In this document: positions 51,273 to 60,219 of the stretch, piece by piece
How the letters are laid out: each line of letters opens with the position of its first letter
Position numbering within the stretch: position 1 is the first letter of the stretch
Source: Haloferax prahovense DSM 18310
GTDB lineage: Archaea > Halobacteriota > Halobacteria > Halobacteriales > Haloferacaceae
Length of the DNA: 64,000 bases
Direction: 5' to 3'
Assembly (NCBI RefSeq): GCF_000336815.1
Contig: NZ_AOLG01000056.1
Span: 43,185-107,184, forward strand
Position numbers and translations under genes: made by a program
The notes under the pieces: generated by a model
What the model was told of the DNA's origin: nothing
The model's input: the letters and a program-made list of their open reading frames with translations, nothing else
Database searches by the model: none

Positions 51273-52628
51273 TTAGTTCATCGCGTCTTCGAGGTCACTC
51301 TGGGCGTCGTTCAAGGCCTTCTGCGGACTCTTCTGGTCGGCGAGCGCTTCCTGTATCGCTTGGACCATCCGGTCGTTGAACTGGCTGAAATTGCTGAGCT
51401 TCGGCCGGGCACGGGCGTACTGTCCCGCCTCGACGAACGGCCCCCAGTTCTTCGACTCGGAGAAGTACTCCCGTTCGCCGACCGCCTCGACGACCGGAAG
51501 GAAGCCCTTCTGCTTCGAGTACTGGAAGCGGCGCTCCTCGTCGAAATAGAAGCGAATGAGGTCTCGCGCGACGTCCTTGTGTTCGCTCTGGCTGAAGATG
51601 CCCAGGGTGTCGATGGTGAACAGGCTGTACCGGCCCGCGGGGCCCTCCGGGACCTGGACGATACCGTAGTCGAAGTCGACCTCGCCGTTCTCCTGTGACT
51701 CGGTTATGTTGAGCCCCGTGTACACGTGCCCGATGACCATCCCGAGGTCGCCGTTCTCGAACAGTTGACGGATGTCCTGTCGGGTCGACGAGAGCGGCGA
51801 GGACTGCGTCACGCCGTGTTCGAGGTGGAGGTCGGTGTAGAACGAGAGCGCCTCGACGGCGCCGTCCGAGTTGACCACGGGCATCCCCTCGTCGTCGACA
51901 AGGTCGGCACCGTGCGACCAGTGGTAGTGGTAGTACTGCGACCCCGTCTCGATGGCGTCGGCGCCGGCGAGGCCGAGCGCCGGGATATTCACCTCGTCGC
52001 TCTCGGTGAGGGCCTTCGCCGCCGCGAGCATGTCTTCCCACGTGTCCAGCGCCGGGGTTTCCGGGTCGAGACCGGCGGCCTCGAACGCGTCTTTGTTGTA
52101 GTAGAGACACTTGTTCGACGCGGCCCACGGGACGCCGTAGTGCGAGCCGTTGTACATCGTGCCGTTGGCGACCCCCTCGGCGAACTTCTCGCCGAACTCG
52201 CCGTCCATCAGATCGTCGACCGGTTCGAGCGCGTCCTTCCCGACGAGTTGTGGAATCCACCGGGCGGGCCAACGGCTCACGTCCGGGGCCTGGCCGCCGT
52301 CGACTCGGTTGTTCACCGTTTGTCGTGCGTTGTCCCAGGTTACACTCGTGAACTCGACGTCGACGTCGTACTCCGACTCGAAGGCGGCGTTGTTCTCCTC
52401 GAAGAACTGCTTGATGTTGTCGCCGACCCCCATCGTGAGAAGTTGGACGCTCTGCGTGTCGTCCCCACTCTCACCGCTGCCCTCGCCATCGGAGCCGCTT
52501 TCGCTTCCGTCCCCGCCGCCGGTACAGCCGGCGACGGCGATCATGCCACCAGCGCCGAGCGCTTGAAGGAGCCGCCGACGGTCCAGAGTCTGTCCGCTAG
52601 CTTCTTCTGTGGTATTCTCTCGCATCAT
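51273..52628 (-). CDS. Sugar ABC transporter substrate-binding lipoprotein
   Basis: A 451-residue extracellular sugar-binding protein. The Tat motif DRRRLLQALG is followed by lipobox VAGC (Cys at about residue 35) and a Gly/Ser/Asp linker. The mature part has the SBP_bac_1 fold: FEENNAAFESEYDVDVEFTSV, DVSRWPARWIPQLVGKDAL, GVPWAASNKCLYYNKDAFEAAG, and VARDLIRFYFDEERRFQYSKQKGFLPV. The start ATG 52628 lies about 24 bp after a TATA box (leaderless); an upstream in-frame ATG at 52649 would lie at the TATA box itself. It belongs with the two permeases and the ATPase at 53500. Confidence 0.93.
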   Translation of the reverse strand: MMRENTTEEASGQTLDRRRLLQALGAGGMIAVAGCTGGGDGSESGSDGEGSGESGDDTQSVQLLTMGVGDNIKQFFEENNAAFESEYDVDVEFTSVTWDNARQTVNNRVDGGQAPDVSRWPARWIPQLVGKDALEPVDDLMDGEFGEKFAEGVANGTMYNGSHYGVPWAASNKCLYYNKDAFEAAGLDPETPALDTWEDMLAAAKALTESDEVNIPALGLAGADAIETGSQYYHYHWSHGADLVDDEGMPVVNSDGAVEALSFYTDLHLEHGVTQSSPLSSTRQDIRQLFENGDLGMVIGHVYTGLNITESQENGEVDFDYGIVQVPEGPAGRYSLFTIDTLGIFSQSEHKDVARDLIRFYFDEERRFQYSKQKGFLPVVEAVGEREYFSESKNWGPFVEAGQYARARPKLSNFSQFNDRMVQAIQEALADQKSPQKALNDAQSDLEDAMN

Positions 52629-52648
52629 CGCTACCAATTGCGCCCACA

Positions 52649-52657
52649 TATATAATT
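52649..52657 (-). promoter_or_regulatory. TATA box for the sugar-binding protein gene
   Basis: AATTATATA (minus strand) in a strongly AT-rich stretch (52649-52690) is about 24 bp from the ATG at 52628. It gives the binding-protein gene its own promoter inside the long operon, which fits the high amounts of binding protein usually needed. Confidence 0.55.
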
Positions 52658-52697
52658 GTTTTTATTCATATTTTATTTTCATTATGATTGTCGGGAC

Positions 52698-53498
52698 TCA
52701 CGCGTTCTGTTCGTGAACCGCATCGAGCAGCGAGGCGAGCTCCTCGGCGATAATCGACCGAATCCGCTCTCCCTTCTCGGCGCTCGCCTCCTCGGGGAGT
52801 CCGATGGCACCCGTCTCGGAGTACGCGTCGAACGACCGGTAGACGCTCACCGAGCCCCCGTCGAGGAGGTCCTGTCCGCCCCAGCGGTACGACTCGTGTA
52901 GCGGTTCACCGTTCCGCGTGGACGAATCGCCGACGAGGTCGGGTCGGACCGCAAGCATGAGCGACGTTTCGAACTCGCCCCCGTGGGCCATCCCACCAGT
53001 CTCGGTGTCTCGAAGCGCCTCGATTCGGTCAGTCGCCAGCTCGAAGTAGGTCGTTCCGAGGACCTCGGCGTCGGTCTCGACGCCGACCGTGCTGACGACG
53101 GACCCGATGAGGGGACCGTTGCCGCCGTGGCCGTTGACGAACAACACGGCGTCGAAGTCGTTTTGAAGTCCCGTGTTCGCGATGTCCTCGAGCGTCGCGC
53201 GAATCGTTTCGAAGTCTAACGACAGCGTCCCGCCGAAGGTGAGATGGTGCGGTGAGAACCCGCTCCAAACCGTCGGCGAGACGACGACCGGGAGACCGTC
53301 GGTCTGCTCGACCGCGGAATCGACCATCGCCTCGACCAGGAGGGAGTCGGTCACCACCGGCAGGTGTTCGCCGTGCTGTTCGATGCTCCCTACCGGAATC
53401 ACCAGAACCGACCCCGGCTTCGCTCCAACCTCTCGAACCTCGGCCGCGGTCATTCCCGCCCACTCGTGCTCTCGTCGTCCGATTGAATCATACATCAT
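52698..53498 (-). CDS. Creatininase-family metal-dependent hydrolase
   Basis: A 266-residue cytosolic protein of the creatininase/creatinine amidohydrolase superfamily. Metal-binding and catalytic marks are VIPVGSIEQHGEHLPVVTD (Glu, His, His, Asp), FSPHHLTFGGTLSL, FVNGHGGNG, and MAHGGEFETSLML (His, Glu). The family includes creatininase, FAPy deformylase and mycofactocin maturation hydrolases, acting on cyclic amides or C-N bonds. Encoded between the sugar ATPase (2 bp) and the binding protein, so it acts in this pathway; an imported cyclic amide or lactone-like sugar compound is a fair but unproven idea. Confidence 0.88.
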   Translation of the reverse strand: MMYDSIGRREHEWAGMTAAEVREVGAKPGSVLVIPVGSIEQHGEHLPVVTDSLLVEAMVDSAVEQTDGLPVVVSPTVWSGFSPHHLTFGGTLSLDFETIRATLEDIANTGLQNDFDAVLFVNGHGGNGPLIGSVVSTVGVETDAEVLGTTYFELATDRIEALRDTETGGMAHGGEFETSLMLAVRPDLVGDSSTRNGEPLHESYRWGGQDLLDGGSVSVYRSFDAYSETGAIGLPEEASAEKGERIRSIIAEELASLLDAVHEQNA

Positions 53499-53499
53499 G

Positions 53500-54597
53500 T
53501 CAGGCGGAGTCCGTCAGTTGCGTCTGGCTCACCGGTACGCGCGCGCCGTCGCTACCAAAGAGGTGCATGTCGTCCACGTCGAACCCGAGCGTTATCTCGT
53601 CCCCGACGGTCGGTCGGAACTCGCTTTCGACCCGCGCGACGACCTCGGACGAACCTCGGGCCGTCTGCAGATAGAGGAAGTTGTCCGAGCCGACCGGTTC
53701 GACGACGTCGACGACTGTCTCGACGTAGCCTCCCTCACGATTCGGCGTGAGGTCTTCCGGTCGGACGCCCAACGTGTACTCACCAGAGGGAATGTCGACG
53801 CCCAGCGTGAACTCGAAGCTCGGCGACTCGAAGCGAACGCCACCGTCGTGGTCCGTCGCGGTCACCTCGAAGAAGTTCATCGAGGGCGACCCGATGAACC
53901 CGGCGACGAACTCGTTGTTGGGCTCGTCGTAGCACCGCTCCGGGGGGTCGACCTGCTGGAGTTTACCGTCGTTGAGGATGACGATACGGTCGGCCATCGT
54001 CATCGCCTCTGTCTGGTCGTGAGTGACGTATACCGTCGTGACGCCGAGGTCCTCCTGAATCCGTTGAATCTCCGTCCGCATCTGCGTCCGGAGCTTGGCG
54101 TCCAAGTTCGAAAGCGGCTCGTCCATCAGGAACACGTCGGGGTCGCGCACGATGGCTCTCCCGAGTGCGACCCGCTGTTGTTGACCGCCCGAGAGCTGTT
54201 TCGGGAGGTCGTCTAACAGCTCCGAAATCTCCAGCATCTCGGCGGCGTCCTCGACGCGGTCCCGGACCTCACCGTCGCCCTCCCCGGCGAGACGTAGCCC
54301 GAAAGACATGTTCTCGCGGACGGTCATGTGGGGGTACAGCGCGTACGATTGGAACACCATCGCGATGTTCCGGTCCTGCGGCCGCACGTCGTTGACGACG
54401 TTCTCGCCGATGGCGATTTCACCTCCGGTGACGGTCTCAAGCCCCGCCACCATCCTGAGCGTCGTCGACTTCCCGCAGCCGGACGGCCCGACGACGACGA
54501 CGAACTCCCCGTCGTCTACGGTGAGGTCCAACCCCTCGACGGCGAGGATGTCCCCGTCGTACTCCTTACTCACGTTCGATAGTCTTACCTGGCTCAT
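53500..54597 (-). CDS. Carbohydrate ABC transporter ATP-binding protein (UgpC/MsmX type)
   Basis: A 365-residue ATPase for the sugar importer. Walker A GPSGCGKSTT (about residue 38), Q-loop VFQSYALYPHMTVREN, signature [15 protein letters not shown], Walker B VFLMDEPLSNLDAKLR, and H-loop YVTHDQTEAM are all intact. The C-terminal 120 residues form the TOBE regulatory domain (IPSGEYTLGVRPEDL). It is the first gene of the minus-strand operon that runs down to the RidA gene at 45802. Confidence 0.95.
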   Translation of the reverse strand: MSQVRLSNVSKEYDGDILAVEGLDLTVDDGEFVVVVGPSGCGKSTTLRMVAGLETVTGGEIAIGENVVNDVRPQDRNIAMVFQSYALYPHMTVRENMSFGLRLAGEGDGEVRDRVEDAAEMLEISELLDDLPKQLSGGQQQRVALGRAIVRDPDVFLMDEPLSNLDAKLRTQMRTEIQRIQEDLGVTTVYVTHDQTEAMTMADRIVILNDGKLQQVDPPERCYDEPNNEFVAGFIGSPSMNFFEVTATDHDGGVRFESPSFEFTLGVDIPSGEYTLGVRPEDLTPNREGGYVETVVDVVEPVGSDNFLYLQTARGSSEVVARVESEFRPTVGDEITLGFDVDDMHLFGSDGARVPVSQTQLTDSA

Positions 54598-54603
54598 GTC
54601 GAC

Positions 54604-54619
54604 TGAGGACTACTCCTCA
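54604..54619. promoter_or_regulatory. Palindrome at the operon start, upstream of the sugar ATPase gene
   Basis: TGAGGA (54604-54609) and TCCTCA (54614-54619) form a perfect 6-bp dyad with a 4-bp centre. On the minus strand a TATA-like TTTATTATG lies at about 54626-54636, so the dyad overlaps the expected transcription start, 7 bp before the ATG at 54597. It would suit a repressor site, for example for the nearby IclR protein. Confidence 0.4.
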
Positions 54620-55101
54620 ATCCCGCATAATAAATGTTGGTAATGGAGGCGAACGCCGAGCTCCCAACCGTGTTGAATCGCATTCGGCGCCGCTGCGACC
54701 TTCTCGACACCCCAGTCGGCAGGTGAAGCGCCTGTCCAGTCGTCGGTTCTCGCCTCCCCTCGCGTCTAACCGAGTGACTCGGCGGCGGTCCCCCGCGATG
54801 TCACCACTGCCGACGCCCGTATTCAACACGGTCGAAAGTGCAGAACCTCGACGTACGCCTACACTACCGTTGACATTCGTCGAACACGCCTTCTCAACCG
54901 GTATTTCGGCCTGTTCACCGGACGCGGCTTCGCTCCCGAATTTGACGTGTTCGGAAAATACGTGTCGATATGAGGTAAAAATAGCGTGCCACTCGCTGTA
55001 CTTTTTTCTGTGGTAAATACTCGAGGTTTTCTTTCCGAGAGAGTTGAATTCCAGTTGAACAGGGGGAAACTACTTTCACCGAGTGCGGGAAAGACCGTAC
55101 C
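54620..55101. other. Intergenic region between the sugar operon and its IclR regulator
   Basis: About 480 bp with no convincing gene. It holds the divergent promoters of the ATPase operon (minus) and the IclR gene (plus). Open frames here are antisense shadows. Confidence 0.45.
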
Positions 55102-55884
55102 ATGTCCGATGGCAACGTCAAAACAATACGCGCGGTCGAAACGACGTTCGAGATTCTCGACGCTCTCAGCGGCGTCGAACCGGCCGGCCTCTCGGAACTC
55201 GCGTCGACGGTCGACATCCCGGCAAGCACGATTTACGTCCACCTCAACACGCTCGTCGAGCGGGGTTTCGTCGTCAAAGACGCCGGAGAGTACCGCCGCT
55301 CGTTTCGCTTTCTCGAGGTCGGCGGAGACATCCGGCAGCGGGTCGACATCGCTCGACTGCTCAGGAATAAGGTCGAAGAGCTCAGCCGAGTGACGGGCGA
55401 GATAGTCGGCGCCGCGGTCGAAGAAAACGGGAAACGGGTCATTCTGTATCGAAGCACCGGGGAGAAGGCCGCGGCGGACGAGATTCCGATCGGGAATCGC
55501 ACAGAGATGCATTGGACCTCGCTCGGAAAGGCGATCTTAGCGTACCTTCCCGAGGCTCGCCGGGCGGAAATCGTCGAGCGACACGGCCTCCCGTCGGGGA
55601 CGAACAGGACCGTTAGCTCGCTGGCGGAACTCGAAGACTCGCTCGCGCGGGTCCGTAAACGGGGCTACGCCATCGACGACGAGGAACACCTCCGCGGTAT
55701 TCGAGGTATCGCCGTTCCGCTTCTCGATAAGAACGGAGAGGTCAAGGCGTCTATCGGCGTGACCGGGCCCAGAGACCGGTTCACACCGGCCTACATGGCG
55801 GAGCTACTGAACGTACTGCAGTACAGCAAAAACGAACTCGAAGTGCGTAACCAGTACTCCGAGTACACGACCATAGACGGGTGA
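55102..55884 (+). CDS. IclR-family transcriptional regulator (right, next to sugar ABC operon)
   Basis: A 260-residue regulator starting at ATG 55102 (MSDGNVKTIRAVETT). N-terminal IclR winged helix (residues 5-65, FEILDALSGVEPAGLSELA, then IPASTIYVHLNTLVERG). The effector domain has the hallmark MHWTSLGKAILAYLPEARRAEIV, then IRGIAVPLLDKNGEVKASIGVTGP. It resembles the IclR at 27970-28743 over its whole length. Divergent from the sugar import and catabolic operon, so that operon is the likely target. Confidence 0.93.
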   Translation: MSDGNVKTIRAVETTFEILDALSGVEPAGLSELASTVDIPASTIYVHLNTLVERGFVVKDAGEYRRSFRFLEVGGDIRQRVDIARLLRNKVEELSRVTGEIVGAAVEENGKRVILYRSTGEKAAADEIPIGNRTEMHWTSLGKAILAYLPEARRAEIVERHGLPSGTNRTVSSLAELEDSLARVRKRGYAIDDEEHLRGIRGIAVPLLDKNGEVKASIGVTGPRDRFTPAYMAELLNVLQYSKNELEVRNQYSEYTTIDG

Positions 55885-56362
55885 TTACCGGCGCTCGTTG
55901 TAGCTCTAGAATTACGATACTACGTCTGTAATTCCTTGCGACGCAATGCTACGGATATCGCTCGTCTCGGGTTTTCATCGGCTTTCCGAGCGAGCGAACC
56001 GGTAAAACGACTATACTCGATATAGTCACTTGCACAATTAGTATTGTAAATACTGTGAATAGATGTTCGGAAGTAACCACCTCCGTGTCGCTGGCGGATC
56101 AACTGTCTAGTGGACGGTTTGGTACATGGCTAGTCTCACACTCCGGTGCTCTCCGTGCTAGTCTGGCGCTTAAAAATCAGACAAAACCATATATCATCAC
56201 ATATATGACCATAAATTACAACTCGTAATTTCTGTACGACTCACGAGAGTTCCCTCGTCAGCATGGCTTGCCAACTTTTGAGTACACATAGATAATGAAT
56301 AGGGCAGTTATTATTGTATTAATCATGCAATACAACTGGCTCAGAAATAGCTGCGAACTCAC
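55885..56362. other. Gene-free AT-rich stretch
   Basis: About 480 bp, unusually AT-rich from 56000 to 56340, without a protein-like frame. A TGTCTAGT octamer at 56105-56112 resembles the tip of the IS6-type terminal repeats elsewhere in this window, but the match is too short to call an end. Confidence 0.4.
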
Positions 56363-56905
56363 TCACCAAACCGCTGACGGAGCGCACCGAGTTCCGTTCG
56401 CGTGTTCACGTTCGCCATCGAGGCTTCGAGCGAGAGGGAGTCGGGTACCGACGACGGGCCGACGCGGTCGACGGAGGTTCGATCTCACTGCTCGCGCCCC
56501 GTAGCATACGGCCGCCCCGGAGAGGACACTTGAACTGATATAGCCGACCGCGAAGAGGCCGGCCGATGCCTCGGCGAAATCCTCGAACGTGAGCCAATTC
56601 TCCCACGACGGTTCCGCATGGGAGAACCCCTTGATCCCGTCAGCGGCGACTCTCGTCACGAGACGTGGGGAAGTCCATCGGCGGTAGAGCCTGCGGAGTA
56701 CGCCCCACCCTCGCTGTTGGAGAGGTCTGGGCCGCCCCAGTACGCACCGGGCGTGCTACCGACCCACGAGGAGACGAGCGAGCCATCGAAGCCGAACTGC
56801 CCGATATACGCGTTGTTGTTGCGTGACCGACGTGCGCTCTGTATTCAGCACGAAGTCGGCAAACTATCAGCTGCTGAGGATTTCAACAGAGCCTCCACAA
56901 CCTAA
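56363..56905 (-). pseudogene. Frame-broken gene remnant of unknown origin
   Basis: Pieces of protein-like sequence on the minus strand lie in different frames. From right to left: AYIGQFGFDGSLVSSWVG and AYWGGPDLSNSEGGAYSAG up to a stop near 56660; then, in another frame, ADGIKGFSHAEPSWENWL and EDFAEASAGLFAVGYIS; then, in a third frame near 56400, LEASMANVNTRTELGALRQR. This could be one decayed gene with two or three frameshifts, or unrelated fragments. I recognise no family; the first piece has the look of a secreted Gly/Ser/Trp-rich protein. Confidence 0.3.
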
Positions 56906-56929
56906 GTGAGGAACAACAAACCACCGGTC

Positions 56930-59900
56930 TCACGGTGAATCGGAATCCTGTTTCGACCGGTACCTAGCTCGTCGAACGACGAATGTGCCAACCAACATCG
57001 CGATTACTGTAAGTACAACGCCGAATCCCGGTGAATCACTAGCCGTCGTGGCTGGCTCGTCAGTTGTGTCTATCGTGTCCGTTATGTTCGATTCGGTTGT
57101 CGTGGCTGGCTCGTCAGTTGTGATTGTCGCGTCGGTCGTGTTTGCAACTGGAGCCGCTCCGATTACGAACGTCGACAGTCCTGGCGATGTGGCTTCCAAC
57201 GTATACTGCGCATCAGTCTCCTCGACGATAGTGGTCGGCAACCGGTTCCACTGAGTCGTCTCGTCGCGGTAAAGCGCGACAGAGTCGAGATCGAGGTCCG
57301 ACTCGGCGAGCCGTGACTTGCGGAGACTAACGGTGAATGTCAAGTTTTCGACATTCTCGTCGGCAATCGTGTGGTCAACGGTGATCGTCCCCACCGACTG
57401 CGCTCCTGTCCCAGCGGTAAACGACGGCTCGGTTTCGTCGCTTCCGGCGTCGCCGGTCGTGATGTCGAGTTCGAAATCCGAGCTGTCGTCGATGTTCATC
57501 CGCAGGCCGGTGAGCGATAGGTCGCGTTCGGCATCATCAGAACTGGTGTCGCCGAGTCGGATCTCGACCGGCTCGCCAGTCGAGGGGTCCGAGACGTCGA
57601 CGCGCCACGTACCCTTCCCTTCGTCTCCGGCGGTTACGCGAACTTCGGGATCATTACTGGACGACGAGGACGACGAAGACGACCCCGAGCGACGGGGTGC
57701 GGGTTCGTCGACGCCGATAATCGTTACCGTGATGACCCCACGTGCAGTGTCACCGTCGACATCCGAAACGGTGTAGGTGAAGTTGTCTGTCGTATTCTCC
57801 CTATCGTCAAGGGACTCGAACTGCCCGTTCGGATCGTACGTCCAGCTTCCGTTCCCGTAGACGGTGAGGTTCGCCCCCGAGCCGAGCGTGAGGACTATCC
57901 CGTCGCTGAACATCGTGCCGTTGACCGCCGTCAGTGAGTCGCCAGCGTTGGTAGCGGTCCCTAGTTCTAGGAGGTCGACGCTCTCGCCGTCGGCGATCGA
58001 AAGCACGGTGTCCTCGCGAGTCGTTTGTGAGCTGTTGTCGGGTGCGAGCCGGGGTTCGGCAGCATCGATCACGGTAACGGTGAGTGTCTCGGTAGTGTTG
58101 ATACCGAACTCATCAACCGCCTGCACGTCGACCACGTACTCGTTGTCTCCGTCGGCATCGGTCGCGTTCTCGAAGTCCGGTGCGCTGTCGAACGAGAGGG
58201 TGCCGGTGGTGGCGTTGGTGCTGAACGCTGATCGATCCACCCCACCGACAAGCGAGTAGGTGATGTCGGTATCGTTGCCGTTTCCGTCGGTGGCGTTCAC
58301 GTCGGCTGCAATGACGGTGTTTTCGGCGACGGTCCAGTTCTCACTGGAGGCGAACGACGGCCCCGTGTTGTCGACGGCGAACGACTCACCGTCCGTATAG
58401 CTCCCGTCGGTACTCCCGGCTGCACCGGATTCGACCAGCGCGTTACCGTCGGCGTCCGTAATACTGTCGTCGTCGACGAGGTCGACTCGGAGGTCGCCCG
58501 TGCCCGAGACGGTATCGACGGTGACGATGTATCGGCTGTCAGCACCGGTAACCGAGATGTCGTCGTCCCCGTTGGCTGTTGTCGCAGTGCCAGTCGTTGC
58601 AAGCGTGAAATCGTCGGCGTCGACGCCGGTAACCGGCTCCGAGAACGTCACGGTGAGGTTCACGCGTTCGGCGGTGGTTGCCTGAACGTCTGGGTCGTCC
58701 CGGCTGATGGACTCGACGACTGGCTTTGCGATACCCTGGGCTCGAAGCTGCGCCGTCCGGTCGATGCCCCGCAGTATCGGATAGCCGTCCATCGCCGCGT
58801 CCGTATCCTCGCGTTCGACCATCTCCCACGTGTTGGTGAAGTCGAGGCCGGTCATGTTCGTCTCCGCACTCGTCCCCTGCATCTCGGGAGCGGGGGCGGT
58901 ATCGGCCGTCGCTCCGAAGCCGCTGACGTCGGTGAAGGTTATCGGGTCCCACCCATCCCCCGTACTCACACTCTCCTCGTTCGTCGTTCCCACGTCCCAG
59001 TAGGCCTGCTCCACGGTAGTCGGGTCAACAGTGGAGCCACCGACGAGGCCACCGATCCCCTGTGTCTCGTCGTCGACACTGAGGGCTCCAGTGGCGTACG
59101 AACGCCGAACCGTCCCTCCGGGGTCCGCCTGGAACGACCCGAGTACCCCACCGGCGTACCAGCTCGCAGTAACCGTGCCAGTGGCGTAGGAATCCGCTAT
59201 CGTTCCCGTGGAGACGCCGACCAGCCCGCCAGCGGACGTGCTGCCCCCTCCTCCGTCGACGGCTCTTGCAGCGAAGGAGCGATTGACCGTCCCCTGGTTA
59301 AAACCGACCAGTCCGCCAAACCAATCGCTTCCACGAGTCGGTTCTCCAATCGCGTAGGAGCGACGAACCGCCCCATCGTTACGGCCGACCAGGCCGCCGA
59401 CCCGCTCGGTCCCGGTAACCTCACCAGTGGCGTGAGAGTCCTCGACGGTCCCATCGTTATACCCGGCGAGCTGTCCGGTCCTTCTCGCGCCGGTGACGGA
59501 TCCGCCCTCGAGGCCAACCGCCCTGATCGTTCCCACCGGATCGACCTCACTGAACAGACCAACAGAGTATGTCCCCGCTCGGTTGATGGTCAGTCCCGAA
59601 ATCGTGTGGTTGTCACCGTCGAAGGTGCCCGTGAACTCGTTGCGTTTGTCACCGATCGGGTCGAATCCATTGCTGCCGTCCCATGTGGATGTCTCGGTCG
59701 CGTTGATATCTCGGATCAGGACGTAGTTGTTCCCGAGTCCCTTGTCCTCGATACACTGGAGTTTGTCCAGCGTGTCGACCTCGTAGTACGTTTGCCCCGA
59801 AATGGTCTGATTCGTCCACGAAATAGCGCTACACTGCGAGGCGTCCGGCATATCGGCGGCTGCCACCCCCGCGAAGACGGTGACACCGACACCCAACGAA

Positions 59901-59953
59901 ACAACGAGGAGTGTTATGCCCACGAGTACGCGGCGACCGCCCGTCGTGCCCAT
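56930..59953 (-). CDS. Large GLUG-repeat surface protein with PGF-pre-PGF and PGF-CTERM
   Basis: A 1007-residue S-layer-associated protein. Signal peptide at 1-33 (VLVGITLLVVSLGVGVTVFAG), then GLUG-type repeats at about 130-320 (GGLVGRNDGAVRRSYA, GGLVGFNQGTVNRSFA, GGLVGVSTGTIADSYA). An SbsA/Ig-like domain at about 415-520, a cadherin-like domain at about 545-635 (FENATDADGDNEYVVDV) and a VCBS-like domain at about 645-755 follow. A run of nine Ser linkers (about 765) leads into the PGF-pre-PGF domain (NVENLTFTVSLRKSRL, ATSPGLSTFVIG, about 780-935). It ends with a Thr-rich stalk and the PGF-CTERM signal DSPGFGVVLTVIAMLVG with RR, for archaeosortase processing and lipid anchoring. About ten residues follow the basic stop, slightly more than usual. 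Confidence 0.88.
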   Translation of the reverse strand: MGTTGGRRVLVGITLLVVSLGVGVTVFAGVAAADMPDASQCSAISWTNQTISGQTYYEVDTLDKLQCIEDKGLGNNYVLIRDINATETSTWDGSNGFDPIGDKRNEFTGTFDGDNHTISGLTINRAGTYSVGLFSEVDPVGTIRAVGLEGGSVTGARRTGQLAGYNDGTVEDSHATGEVTGTERVGGLVGRNDGAVRRSYAIGEPTRGSDWFGGLVGFNQGTVNRSFAARAVDGGGGSTSAGGLVGVSTGTIADSYATGTVTASWYAGGVLGSFQADPGGTVRRSYATGALSVDDETQGIGGLVGGSTVDPTTVEQAYWDVGTTNEESVSTGDGWDPITFTDVSGFGATADTAPAPEMQGTSAETNMTGLDFTNTWEMVEREDTDAAMDGYPILRGIDRTAQLRAQGIAKPVVESISRDDPDVQATTAERVNLTVTFSEPVTGVDADDFTLATTGTATTANGDDDISVTGADSRYIVTVDTVSGTGDLRVDLVDDDSITDADGNALVESGAAGSTDGSYTDGESFAVDNTGPSFASSENWTVAENTVIAADVNATDGNGNDTDITYSLVGGVDRSAFSTNATTGTLSFDSAPDFENATDADGDNEYVVDVQAVDEFGINTTETLTVTVIDAAEPRLAPDNSSQTTREDTVLSIADGESVDLLELGTATNAGDSLTAVNGTMFSDGIVLTLGSGANLTVYGNGSWTYDPNGQFESLDDRENTTDNFTYTVSDVDGDTARGVITVTIIGVDEPAPRRSGSSSSSSSSSNDPEVRVTAGDEGKGTWRVDVSDPSTGEPVEIRLGDTSSDDAERDLSLTGLRMNIDDSSDFELDITTGDAGSDETEPSFTAGTGAQSVGTITVDHTIADENVENLTFTVSLRKSRLAESDLDLDSVALYRDETTQWNRLPTTIVEETDAQYTLEATSPGLSTFVIGAAPVANTTDATITTDEPATTTESNITDTIDTTDEPATTASDSPGFGVVLTVIAMLVGTFVVRRARYRSKQDSDSP

Positions 59954-60219
59954 CAGACACTCACTCCGTCCAACCTTCGGCTGCGTCGACTGCGGTCGAC
60001 GGCCGCCCGTACCGCGGTTTTATTCATATATTCAGTACGAATTCAACCGCAAGTATAGTCATTGACTGAGACGGTGTTTCACGGCATGAGACATCTGTCA
60101 TTCAGACAATTAGAACCGCAACCACAGCCGCGTGGCGGTGACACCGACACTCCGGCCACACGGCGTGATACACTTGGAGGAGACGAAATACGTATCATTC
60201 ATAGCCACATGATAGTCGT

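Noticed and set aside
56105-56112. IS6-like terminal repeat
   Set aside because: Only TGTCTAGT matches; the following bases differ from both IS ends in the window.
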